Shown here: in pieces, positions 1 to 7,024 of the stretch
Numbering within the stretch: position 1 is the first letter of the stretch
Layout of the letters: the number at the start of each line of letters is the position of its first letter
NCBI GenBank assembly: GCA_027858795.1
Contig: JAQICF010000113.1
Coordinates: 1-7,024, forward strand
From: Candidatus Delongbacteria bacterium
Lineage (GTDB): Bacteria; Delongbacteria; UBA4055
Direction: 5' to 3'
DNA length: 7,024 nucleotides
The notes under the pieces: model-generated
What the model was told of the DNA's origin: nothing
The model's input: only the letters and a program-made list of their open reading frames with translations
Database searches by the model: none
Position numbers and translations under genes: made by a program

Positions 1-318
1 ATGTTTTACTTCTACACATAGTGAATCGCCTTCATTCCAAGGAGTAGGGAAATTACCTATATTTGCATATATCATAGACACAAGCGTATCAGCAAATCCA
101 AAATTAAGATAATGGTTAACACCAAATGAATCTTGATTTAAAATTTCGTCTGGTCTGTCCTTTATCCACATATCAAAAAACACACCAGAATTATCAACAG
201 AGAAGTCAAAACCATTCTCTTGACAATTTACTATATTGACATAAACAGACCTTGGCATACCGGCATATAAGCTGAATGAAAAAGCAAGTAGAACTACAAT
301 TAAAATTAAATTTTTCAT
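1..318 (-). CDS. Secreted hypothetical protein, N-terminal part (3' end beyond window)
   Basis: The frame is open from the ATG at 318-316 to the left edge, giving 106 residues; the C-terminus lies outside the window. Residues 1-19 look like a Sec signal peptide: M-K-N, then a hydrophobic stretch (LILIVVLLAFSFSLYA) with likely cleavage after Ala19, before Gly-Met-Pro. The start is supported by a GGAG Shine-Dalgarno six bases upstream. The mature part looks like a beta-rich domain: residues about 47-64 (FFDMWIKDRPDEILNQDS) and 87-106 (GNFPTPWNEGDSLCVEV then Lys-His). From memory, this 'RP.E.L...S.G / GNFPT.W..GD.L' pattern recurs in secreted Cloacimonadota proteins, where such modules often precede Ig-like repeats and a T9SS tail. 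That is family recollection and not a search result. It lies 72 nt downstream of the protease gene on the same strand, so it may be co-transcribed or use the candidate promoter at 355-383. Function is not recognised. Confidence 0.8.
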   Translation of the reverse strand, partial: MKNLILIVVLLAFSFSLYAGMPRSVYVNIVNCQENGFDFSVDNSGVFFDMWIKDRPDEILNQDSFGVNHYLNFGFADTLVSMIYANIGNFPTPWNEGDSLCVEVKH

Positions 319-323
319 AACTA

Positions 324-330
324 ACTCCAC
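324..330 (-). promoter_or_regulatory. Ribosome binding site for the 318..1 gene
   Basis: On the minus strand this reads GTGGAGT, with the GGAG core at 328-325 and six bases to the ATG at 318-316. The spacing is normal, and a signal peptide follows directly, so this fixes the start of the partial gene. Confidence 0.6.
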
Positions 331-354
331 TATTTATCTATATATATACTCATC

Positions 355-383
355 AATGTAATAGTTATTTCTCGCTTTGTCAA
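355..383 (-). promoter_or_regulatory. Candidate sigma70-type promoter for the 318..1 gene
   Basis: The minus strand has a perfect TTGACA at 383-378, a 17-nt spacer, and TACATT at 360-355 (four of six matches to TATAAT). This would place transcription start near 348 and leave a 5' leader of about 30 nt before the ATG at 318. A (TA)5 run at 339-348 lies at the predicted start. The region is AT-rich, so chance matches are likely. If the host uses Bacteroidota-type promoters (TAnnTTTG at -7), this match would not count, and no such -7 element is seen. Confidence 0.3.
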
Positions 384-389
384 TAACTA
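362..389 (-). other. 8-bp perfect inverted repeat after the protease stop codon
   Basis: TAGTTATT at 362-369 is the exact reverse complement of AATAACTA at 382-389, with a 12-nt loop. It begins one base past the TAA stop of the protease gene. The stem is almost all A/T, and no T-run follows it in the direction of transcription, so it is a poor intrinsic terminator. It overlaps the candidate -35 box and spacer, so it could equally be an operator-like palindrome or a chance event in AT-rich DNA. Confidence 0.3.
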
Positions 390-390
390 A

Positions 391-3300
391 TTACTTTATC
401 ATTATCATCTTTTTAGTTGCTTCCTTCACTCCATTGACTTCAAGAGAATAGTAATAGACTCCACTGTTTAAAGCTGAAGCATCAAAATTTACAGCATACT
501 TACCAATATTTTTCAGACCATCTACCAAAGTATTAACGATCTGTCCATTTACATTGTAAACCACAAGCTTAATCTGTGAATTATTCTGAGGAACTGAGAA
601 GTTAATAGTTGTATTCGGGTTGAATGGATTCGGATAGTTCTGCTCTAACTCAAATCCGTTTATCCTATTTTCTCCATTCTCAATCGAAGTATCGTCATCG
701 CAAAGTCCTTTAATGCAGAAATTGGCTGTTCCCGGAAAATCAATCTCTGTATTATCAAACAAGTCTAACCAGTTTTCTCCGCTTTTGTAATAACTCTCCC
801 CTGCTGATGCTTTTGATTCTACAATAGTCTTAGATTTTGCACCGAGAAGAACAGGTATATCTGATGTCCTGTCAAATGCTTGACCACCACTTGATAATGA
901 AACCTGAATATAAAAGTCATCCGCAGAAGGTATCGTAACTATCGATGGTAAGTCAACTGTGTGAAAACCTTTATAATCAATGTGCCCAGTAGTTGTTGAC
1001 AATAAATTCTGTAAGTCTGTACTATTGAAATCATCATACACATTTACAGTGTAATCAACATCATTCTTAGCAGTATAAAAACTTACAGCTACAAGTTCTT
1101 CTTCCTTTAAAGATGTAAATGCATTGAAAGCTTCGTCCACATCTGTCATAGTATCTCTCCAGCCATGATAATCATGATAGTAAATATTATCATAGATCAA
1201 AGGTTCGACATTCTGGAATGATATAGCTCCCATTTCAATATTCTTTGTACAATGTTTATCATAATATGATATCCAGAAATAACCACTATTTCCCCAAGCT
1301 GTACCCCAACTGTTCTTTATCCGCCATGCTCCGGGTCCTTCGGGAGCTTGAGTAACTCTATTATCATCCCATCCAACTATTGCAACTGCATGATTAGGAT
1401 CCTGAGGATCAGAAGTTGGTTGGTAATGTTCATATTCACCATTTAGAAAAGCAGAAGAAGACATCAAACAAGTACCCATAGCTCCATGCTCAATCACTTT
1501 TTCCTTGATAAGATCTAAGTTGCTTAAATTGTTATCAGATATATACCACTCAATATCCCTTGAATAATAATAGTGATATGTATCGGAATATCTTAGCGGT
1601 GCTGTATCAAATGATTGACCATCAATATCTCTTACTGCACCTTCACCTCTTGATAAATAAGCAGCCGTAACAAGGTAATCACCACCCATATGGACTTCTA
1701 ATCCGGCACCTGTAGTTGGTTCAGTATCATCATTGTTTTCCTGATTAAAACCGTTCCACCAGTCAAGATGATATTCAGCCAGATTTGGTTCTCCAGATTC
1801 ACCGACCGCTTCCCATATACCTGAAATCAACACATTACTTTCCATTGAAGCAAATGCACCATGTGTCCAGCAAGTTCCTCCCTCTTGGCTCTTTACTGAA
1901 GTAACATAATTTTCATCCAGAGAAGTTCTAAGGTCAAAAGGATCAGAATAACCATTAATCCATTTAACCGAATATTTTTCTGAAGTCGTAGTTAGACCAA
2001 CAAAATTTTCGATAACAAAATAAACTTCACCACTTTGTGTAACTACTGTTTCAGCTGGGATTACACCCGTAAATTCATATTCATTTATTTTTGTAGGACT
2101 CATGTCAAATTCGTAAATTGTCAAATAATTATCTTTACTGTAATAACCTTTACACGAAACTATTGCCGATTCATCCTTTAATTTAAGTACTGGGTTCATT
2201 TCTGAGCCTACATCGGCAAGAGATTTAGAAAATAACATTATTTCAGGAGGATCAACATCTTCAACATAAATTAAAGTGTAATCAGATGTATTACTCGTAT
2301 TTCCACCTATGTCAGTTAAGTCGAAACTTATTGTTCCGGAAGCAATTGTTGCCATTGCAGGGATAGTTCCTATCCATATTTCTTCAATTTCTTTTGAAGG
2401 TGAAAATACTACATCCGATACAGTAGATCCACCATCAAATGAATAATGCCCTGTTATAGATTGAACACCTGAAGCATCAGTTACTGTCGTCTCGATCATC
2501 ATATCATTATTCAAATATGCTCCTATGTTCGGTAATAAAGCCGGATTTGCAACAATATTACTAATAGTCGGTCCTTCATCATCATAATAAACACTAATAT
2601 CATCTATAAACCACTGATCACTGTAGTTTCCAACATAGTGCCACCCAATTTGAATTGATTGACCTGCATATGCATCCAGTAATATTGACTCTTGAGTATA
2701 AGTCCTTGTAACATCTGCATTAGGAGCTGGCTGATCATCTACATACATTTGTGTCCAGCTACTTCCTCCATCAGTAGTTACTGCAACTTCATGAAATGTT
2801 AAATATTCTATCCATTCTGATGCTTGAAAAAATGATAATGTGCAAGAACCGCCTATTGGAATATCTATTGCGGGTGTAATTATCCAATCATCCTGATCTC
2901 CGTCATCATCCATGTGAGATGCTGATTTCTCTCCATTATATAGCCCAAAAGTATATATATTAGCCTCAACAAATCCGGCTCCTGTTGTATTCAAACTCCA
3001 ACCGTCCGGAGGAAAAGTCTCATTTTCAAAGCTTTCTACGAAGAAAGGATGGTTTTTTGACCAACTTATCGGATATTCAGCAGATACAGCAGCATTTCCC
3101 AAAGAATCAGCCATATTGAATCTTAAAACACCTACAGTTCCATCGACTTGAGCAGGAATAATTCCATTTAAAGTAGTAGTAGCTTTAGATGAAGTTAAGT
3201 TGAATGGAGTCCAAGTTGATCCATTATCAAAACTGTATTCTCCGATCATTGGCTCAACAACAGGAGATTGATCCATTATTTTTACAGAGATATTACCAAC

Positions 3301-3909
3301 TATATCCATAAAATTTTCAGTTCCTGTTATCGATCTAACCAAAGGTGGATAAATATCAGGGGTGGTTGAGTTTTCAATATAAACGGCCATAGAATGATTG
3401 TAAGGTCCACCTTCTAAATCATCCAAAGAAGTCCACGCACCGGTAGTTCCTAAATAACTGTGAGCACCTAATCGTCCATCAGCGTTATCAATAACAGTTG
3501 TTGGCACAGGACCTCCAGTGGACGATCCAACCAGAGCGATCCAAAAATCATCAACTAAAATAACAGGTGTAATAACTTCAGTCATTTGATAATCAACAGC
3601 AGATAACGAATCTGCAGATTCCCATAAAATTGTAGTTCCATCCTTATCGTAAATTCTGAAATGGTATTCAATACCATCTTCATATAACAAGGCTTCTACT
3701 GCATAGAAATCCACCGGATATTCCAGGCCGAAGTCTTCTACATTGTAATACACTGCTCTTTCTCCAGTCTCACTGTAAATGTAGTAAGGGGTTCCTGAAT
3801 AATCGGCCCTACCTTTTTGGGTAGATTTATTACCATTGATATCCTGTATATCGCCAGCAAATAATCCTACCGTCATAACTACAAGTACCAATGCCATTAG
3901 TTTTTTCAT
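391..3909 (-). CDS. Secreted papain-family (C1) cysteine protease with Ig, jelly-roll, lectin-like and T9SS domains
   Basis: This is a complete 1172-residue protein, predicted to be exported by Sec and then carried over the outer membrane by T9SS to be secreted or surface-anchored. Layout: signal peptide 1-18 (cleavage after Ala18); beta domain about 20-182; Ig-like about 187-285; choice-of-anchor J/cleaved-adhesin jelly-roll about 289-443, with DDWIITP at 340-346 and an Asp-rich loop 334-341; Ig-like about 445-548; Ig-like about 552-650; C1 peptidase about 655-895; lectin-like domain about 905-1068; T9SS tail about 1085-1172 ([16 protein letters not shown] from 1090). Catalytic residues are visible: Gln675 (oxyanion hole), Cys680 followed by Trp, His840 in [11 protein letters not shown], and Asn866 in [10 protein letters not shown]. 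It should hydrolyse peptide bonds; the substrate is unknown. The loop before Cys680 is one residue shorter than papain's and lacks papain's Cys22. No recognisable I29 inhibitory propeptide is seen. The start has AGAGGAAG five bases upstream. The gene follows its paralogue by 32 nt. Confidence 0.93.
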   Translation of the reverse strand: MKKLMALVLVVMTVGLFAGDIQDINGNKSTQKGRADYSGTPYYIYSETGERAVYYNVEDFGLEYPVDFYAVEALLYEDGIEYHFRIYDKDGTTILWESADSLSAVDYQMTEVITPVILVDDFWIALVGSSTGGPVPTTVIDNADGRLGAHSYLGTTGAWTSLDDLEGGPYNHSMAVYIENSTTPDIYPPLVRSITGTENFMDIVGNISVKIMDQSPVVEPMIGEYSFDNGSTWTPFNLTSSKATTTLNGIIPAQVDGTVGVLRFNMADSLGNAAVSAEYPISWSKNHPFFVESFENETFPPDGWSLNTTGAGFVEANIYTFGLYNGEKSASHMDDDGDQDDWIITPAIDIPIGGSCTLSFFQASEWIEYLTFHEVAVTTDGGSSWTQMYVDDQPAPNADVTRTYTQESILLDAYAGQSIQIGWHYVGNYSDQWFIDDISVYYDDEGPTISNIVANPALLPNIGAYLNNDMMIETTVTDASGVQSITGHYSFDGGSTVSDVVFSPSKEIEEIWIGTIPAMATIASGTISFDLTDIGGNTSNTSDYTLIYVEDVDPPEIMLFSKSLADVGSEMNPVLKLKDESAIVSCKGYYSKDNYLTIYEFDMSPTKINEYEFTGVIPAETVVTQSGEVYFVIENFVGLTTTSEKYSVKWINGYSDPFDLRTSLDENYVTSVKSQEGGTCWTHGAFASMESNVLISGIWEAVGESGEPNLAEYHLDWWNGFNQENNDDTEPTTGAGLEVHMGGDYLVTAAYLSRGEGAVRDIDGQSFDTAPLRYSDTYHYYYSRDIEWYISDNNLSNLDLIKEKVIEHGAMGTCLMSSSAFLNGEYEHYQPTSDPQDPNHAVAIVGWDDNRVTQAPEGPGAWRIKNSWGTAWGNSGYFWISYYDKHCTKNIEMGAISFQNVEPLIYDNIYYHDYHGWRDTMTDVDEAFNAFTSLKEEELVAVSFYTAKNDVDYTVNVYDDFNSTDLQNLLSTTTGHIDYKGFHTVDLPSIVTIPSADDFYIQVSLSSGGQAFDRTSDIPVLLGAKSKTIVESKASAGESYYKSGENWLDLFDNTEIDFPGTANFCIKGLCDDDTSIENGENRINGFELEQNYPNPFNPNTTINFSVPQNNSQIKLVVYNVNGQIVNTLVDGLKNIGKYAVNFDASALNSGVYYYSLEVNGVKEATKKMIMIK
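1960..3111 (-). repeat. Paralogous Ig/jelly-roll/Ig/Ig block, copy in the protease gene
   Basis: Protease residues 267-650 align along their length with the block at 5865-7022 in the upstream gene. Shared landmarks in order are: DSLGN; SFE...FPP..W; TGAGF..AN; DDW.I.P; SCTL; FHE..(I/V)TTDGG..WTQ; WFIDD; SITGHYS.DGGS; EEIW...IPA; GTISFDL.D; and CKGYYS. DNA identity persists in patches, for example 17 identical bases at 2599-2615 and 6501-6517. The copy length is 1152 nt. Confidence 0.85.
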
Positions 3910-3914
3910 TTGTA

Positions 3915-3922
3915 CTTCCTCT
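3915..3922 (-). promoter_or_regulatory. Ribosome binding site for the protease gene
   Basis: The minus strand reads AGAGGAAG, five bases before the ATG at 3909-3907. It supports the chosen start, which also leads straight into a good signal peptide. The whole 32-nt gap to the upstream stop (3910-3941) holds no terminator-like hairpin, which favours read-through from the upstream gene. Confidence 0.65.
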
Positions 3923-3941
3923 GTTAAATTTCTATTGAAAA

Positions 3942-6900
3942 TTACTTTATCAATACCATTTTCTTCGTGTATTTTTTTACTCCATTCATTTCCATTGTAT
4001 AGTAATATACACCACTGTTTAAATGTGAAGCATTGAATGTTATGTTGTGATATCCCATATTCATTCTGTTATCGACCAGTTTTGAAACAACTTCTCCGGC
4101 AGTGTTGTAAACTGTTAAGTTCACTTTAGCATCAACAGCTGTACTGAAATTAATAGTTGTCTCAGGATTGAATGGATTCGGATAGTTCTGTGACAAAGAA
4201 GTTGTAAGAGGTATATTTTGATCTTCAATACCAATGTACTGAAAATATACTTCTTCTGAAGGTAGACTTACTAGTCCTGTACTATCAACTGCAGTTATTT
4301 TAAAATAATACCCAATATGAACTACGATATTTGTATCAATGTAAACATTTTCTTCAGTTGCTTGTACTGTTCCAATTGGTGTGTCAAGTGGAAATTCTGG
4401 TGTTAAACTCCTGTATATATTAAAATATTCTAAATCATTATCAAAATCCTGTTTCCATTCTAGAATAACATCCTGATTATAATTGTAAGGGTATGCAGTT
4501 AAGCCTATAGGTGCTAGCGGAGTATCAACCAAAGTATAATCCCCTGTTATTCCACTCATATGATAAACATCCGGTGATAAACTCCAATAAAGATTATCTA
4601 TATCCGATCCATCCGCTAACCATGATCTATTATATTGAACAAAGTTGGAATCTCCAGTATGAAGTGAAGCTGCTTCATAAAGAATACATGTCTGATCACC
4701 AGCTGAAGTAAATCCAACATATACATTACCTTCAATATTAGATAATTCTGCAGCGTAAGGTCTTAAGTCAACATATGTTATAGCATAAGTATTACCCGGT
4801 ACAGAGGCTTGTTGTTGTACGAATGGCGTTATAATATCTTCTCCAGGACCGTTACCTGAGTCTGTCCATACGTGAATCTCCATATCTTCACTTGGATAAT
4901 CAACGCTTATATAGTTTGCAATTGTAAAACCAACAAGATCAGCTCCATAGTGATCTTTAGTTTCTAATGTATCTAAAGGTCCCATCGTTAACCTTTTTGC
5001 AATTGCTAAAGCTGAAGCTCCAGAACTTGATCCAATTATATCAAGATAATCAATATATTCCTCACCGTTCTCATAATATAGATAATTTCCGAACGTGATC
5101 TCATAAGTTTTAGTTTCCGTGTAATTTAGGTTTATTGAAGCATCTATTGCTACTATACGAAAATCTACTTTAGTCATAGGTGTCTGTACTGGTATAGCAT
5201 AAGAATAAACTCCCGATACTCCCGATGAAGGTATTGCCAGTACTTCCTGTTCAGGTCCTCCATCCACAGAATAGATAACTTTTGTCTCTGATATACCTGA
5301 TTGGTCAGTTAAATAAGCGTCAAAAGCAAATTCTTCAGTTCCAACAACGGGATACTCAGGTCCATCATAATCAATATCTGTATAGTTCCAGTCTTGTTTA
5401 TATTTGCCTATCCTTATATCATCAATATAGATGCCATCTTGATTAACAGAAACATCAGATATAAATCTGAATCTAAAAATTACTGAATATTCTCCTACGT
5501 AAGCTCCTAAATTGATGTGTTCTTCCTGCCAGCTACCTGCATCCTGAGAAAAAGATTCTATCTTTTCCCATGAAGTTCCACCGTCTCTTGAACCCTCTAC
5601 ATGCACATAATCCAAACCTGCTTCAACATCTGTTTTATGCCATAGACTCATTTCTGCACTATAACAACCAGTAAAATCCATCGGGGGGTTAATTGTCGCA
5701 GAAAAATTCTGATCCGCGATATAATCTCCTCCTGGACTGTCAGTTAAGGAGTGGGTCGATGATACAGCATCTTCATCTGTAACTGCCCATGAACCTTCAA
5801 ATGTCCAGTTTGAGGGATTGTGCAAAGCATCAAAATCATCTCTGAAAAGAATAGCTCCATCGTACCAAATTACAACGTAATCAACTGTCCTAGCCGAATC
5901 ACCGTAAATATTGAAAACATCAAAATGAACTTTTGCAACAGTCTCTTCAGTCTTTGCGGGAAGAGTACCAATAAATATGTATTCCGATATTTTACTTAAA
6001 GTCATATCCACAGGAGTTGAAGTAACAAAATCATCTTCACTATAATATCCTTTACACTCAGTCAAAACAGCTTCATCTGAACAGGTTAAGGTCAAATTCA
6101 TCTCATTATTTATAAATACTGGTTGACCATAATCAAATGTCGGTGGAGGTGATGGTGGAGTGTGATCATAGAACTGAAAATCATAACTTCCTGAAGCAAC
6201 TGAAATATCACCAAGGTCTACAAGATCAAAACTTATAGTACCAGTTATTGCGCTATCTTCTGCAGGTATAGCAGCCGTCCATATCTCTTCTCCCCCTTTT
6301 GCTGCTGTAAATGGCAGATCAATAACCGAACCACCATCGATTGAATAATGACCTGTAATTGATTTTACACCTGTCAGGTCATAAGCAGTTAGATTTAAAA
6401 CAAGATCATTGTAAGTATATGCAGCAATTTCTGGCATTAAATATGGATTTCCTTCGAGTTTAACAATTTCAGGAGCTTGATAGTCATAAGTTATCTTAAC
6501 ATCATCTATAAACCACTCATCACTGTCATTTCCTTGATAGTGGAAACCAACCTGTATGTCTTGACCTCTGTAAGCAGTTAAAAGAAACTTCAACTCTTCC
6601 CAGATTCCAGTATCAATATCCATTCCATCATTAGTAGGAGATCCTGTGTAAATTTGAGTCCAATTTGCGCCACCATCAGTAGTAATGGAAATTTCATGGA
6701 AATCATAGTAAGACATCCATGCTCCATTTTGCCACAAAGTCAAAGTACATGAATTAATAGCAGGAATGGATACTATTGGAGAGATGAACCAATCATCGTT
6801 TTCTACAGCATCATAGTAGTGAGAAAGACAATAATCTCCTGTATGAACTGGAGAACCATTTAAAACATTTGCTTGTATGAATCCCGCTCCAGTAGGTCCT

Positions 6901-7024
6901 AGAGCATTTGTCCAGTTTGCAGGAGGAAATTCACCCTCAAAACTTTCATTTAGCATTGTATTATCTTTTGACCAATTTACTGGATATTCATCCGATAAAG
7001 CAGAATTTCCAAGTGAATCAACTA
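3942..7024 (-). CDS. Large secreted multidomain adhesin-like protein with T9SS tail (5' end beyond window)
   Basis: The frame stays open from the TAA at 3944-3942 through the right edge, giving 1026 complete codons (first full codon 7022-7020). The ATG at 6956 is internal: the 22 codons before it encode VDSLGN...DEYPVNWSK, matching ADSLGN...AEYPISWSK inside the neighbouring protease (residues 267-285). Numbering from codon 7022: end of an Ig-like domain 1-20; choice-of-anchor J jelly-roll about 25-179 (DDWFISP at 76-82, FIDD at 171-174); Ig-like about 183-284; Ig-like about 287-385 after a proline-rich linker; second jelly-roll about 391-540 (YIDDIRIG); Ig-like about 551-644; beta-sandwich region about 647-833; FN3 about 835-929 (FNIYRS); T9SS tail about 939-1026 ([16 protein letters not shown]). 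No catalytic domain is visible, though the missing N-terminus could hold one. It probably binds proteins or glycans outside the cell. It is likely the upstream partner of the protease in one operon. Confidence 0.9.
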   Translation of the reverse strand, partial: VDSLGNSALSDEYPVNWSKDNTMLNESFEGEFPPANWTNALGPTGAGFIQANVLNGSPVHTGDYCLSHYYDAVENDDWFISPIVSIPAINSCTLTLWQNGAWMSYYDFHEISITTDGGANWTQIYTGSPTNDGMDIDTGIWEELKFLLTAYRGQDIQVGFHYQGNDSDEWFIDDVKITYDYQAPEIVKLEGNPYLMPEIAAYTYNDLVLNLTAYDLTGVKSITGHYSIDGGSVIDLPFTAAKGGEEIWTAAIPAEDSAITGTISFDLVDLGDISVASGSYDFQFYDHTPPSPPPTFDYGQPVFINNEMNLTLTCSDEAVLTECKGYYSEDDFVTSTPVDMTLSKISEYIFIGTLPAKTEETVAKVHFDVFNIYGDSARTVDYVVIWYDGAILFRDDFDALHNPSNWTFEGSWAVTDEDAVSSTHSLTDSPGGDYIADQNFSATINPPMDFTGCYSAEMSLWHKTDVEAGLDYVHVEGSRDGGTSWEKIESFSQDAGSWQEEHINLGAYVGEYSVIFRFRFISDVSVNQDGIYIDDIRIGKYKQDWNYTDIDYDGPEYPVVGTEEFAFDAYLTDQSGISETKVIYSVDGGPEQEVLAIPSSGVSGVYSYAIPVQTPMTKVDFRIVAIDASINLNYTETKTYEITFGNYLYYENGEEYIDYLDIIGSSSGASALAIAKRLTMGPLDTLETKDHYGADLVGFTIANYISVDYPSEDMEIHVWTDSGNGPGEDIITPFVQQQASVPGNTYAITYVDLRPYAAELSNIEGNVYVGFTSAGDQTCILYEAASLHTGDSNFVQYNRSWLADGSDIDNLYWSLSPDVYHMSGITGDYTLVDTPLAPIGLTAYPYNYNQDVILEWKQDFDNDLEYFNIYRSLTPEFPLDTPIGTVQATEENVYIDTNIVVHIGYYFKITAVDSTGLVSLPSEEVYFQYIGIEDQNIPLTTSLSQNYPNPFNPETTINFSTAVDAKVNLTVYNTAGEVVSKLVDNRMNMGYHNITFNASHLNSGVYYYTMEMNGVKKYTKKMVLIK
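5865..7022 (-). repeat. Paralogous Ig/jelly-roll/Ig/Ig block, copy in the adhesin-like gene
   Basis: This is the partner of the block at 1960-3111, 1158 nt long and in the same orientation, about 3.9 kb away. The homology probably extends past the right edge, because the window cuts an Ig-like domain that is complete in the protease. At its left end, near 5865, similarity stops and a second jelly-roll begins, where the other gene begins its C1 peptidase domain. Confidence 0.85.

Noticed and set aside
339..348. (TA)5 run as a phase-variable repeat
   Set aside because: Five units of TA in AT-rich intergenic DNA are too few and too likely by chance to argue for slippage control.
362..389. Rho-independent terminator for the protease gene
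   Set aside because: The stem is only 8 bp and almost all A/T, and no T-run follows on the minus strand. It is kept only as an inverted repeat.
3910..3941. Separate promoter for the protease gene in the gap after the upstream gene
   Set aside because: The gap is only 32 nt and contains a ribosome binding site; there is no room for a full promoter outside coding sequence, and no convincing -35/-10 pair was seen.
3836..4036. Plus-strand open frame of 66 codons
   Set aside because: It overlaps the start of the protease gene, the intergenic gap and the end of the upstream gene on the opposite strand. It has no recognisable product; its composition fits an antisense shadow in AT-rich DNA.
4511..4711. 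Plus-strand open frame of 66 codons
   Set aside because: It lies wholly inside the adhesin-like gene on the opposite strand, with no recognisable protein features.
1..7024. A novel multi-gene defence, mobile or RNA-based system
   Set aside because: There are no recombinases, nucleases, helicases, reverse transcriptases, repeat-spacer arrays or structured RNA signs. Everything visible fits secreted surface proteins and a protease.

Overview
The window carries three genes, all on the minus strand, so transcription runs from high to low coordinates. Two are large modular exported proteins and the third is the start of a smaller exported protein. DNA is AT-rich throughout. Both complete C-termini carry a type IX secretion (T9SS) sorting domain of the QNYPNPFNP type, and the proteins are built from Ig-like, choice-of-anchor J (cleaved-adhesin) and FN3 modules. 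That combination is typical of the FCB superphylum. AT-richness and module style make me think of Candidatus Cloacimonadota, Delongbacteria or a similar lineage, but this assignment is inference from protein style and not from a marker gene.

Layout in order of transcription. (1) 7024 to 3942: a large protein without a visible enzyme domain, open at the right edge. It has jelly-roll, Ig-like, Ig-like, second jelly-roll, Ig-like, beta-sandwich and FN3 modules and then a T9SS tail. (2) 3909 to 391: a complete 1172-residue protein with signal peptide, N-terminal beta domain, Ig-like/jelly-roll/Ig-like/Ig-like modules, a papain-family (C1) cysteine protease domain with intact Gln/Cys/His/Asn residues, a lectin-like domain and a T9SS tail. 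The 32-nt gap between (1) and (2) suggests one operon. (3) 318 to 1: the first 106 residues of a third secreted protein, 72 nt downstream of (2), possibly with its own promoter.

The main point of interest is that genes (1) and (2) are tandem paralogues. They share a block of about 1.15 kb (Ig end, jelly-roll, two Ig-like domains) at almost identical length, and both end in closely related sorting tails. Between these, one carries a protease and the other carries further adhesive modules. The pair resembles the gingipain/HagA arrangement of Porphyromonas (protease-adhesin beside adhesin-only protein), but with a papain fold as the enzyme. The likely joint role is cell-surface or secreted binding and degradation of protein substrates. 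I see no RNA genes, CRISPR arrays, insertion sequences or phage genes. I cannot identify a wholly new system here.
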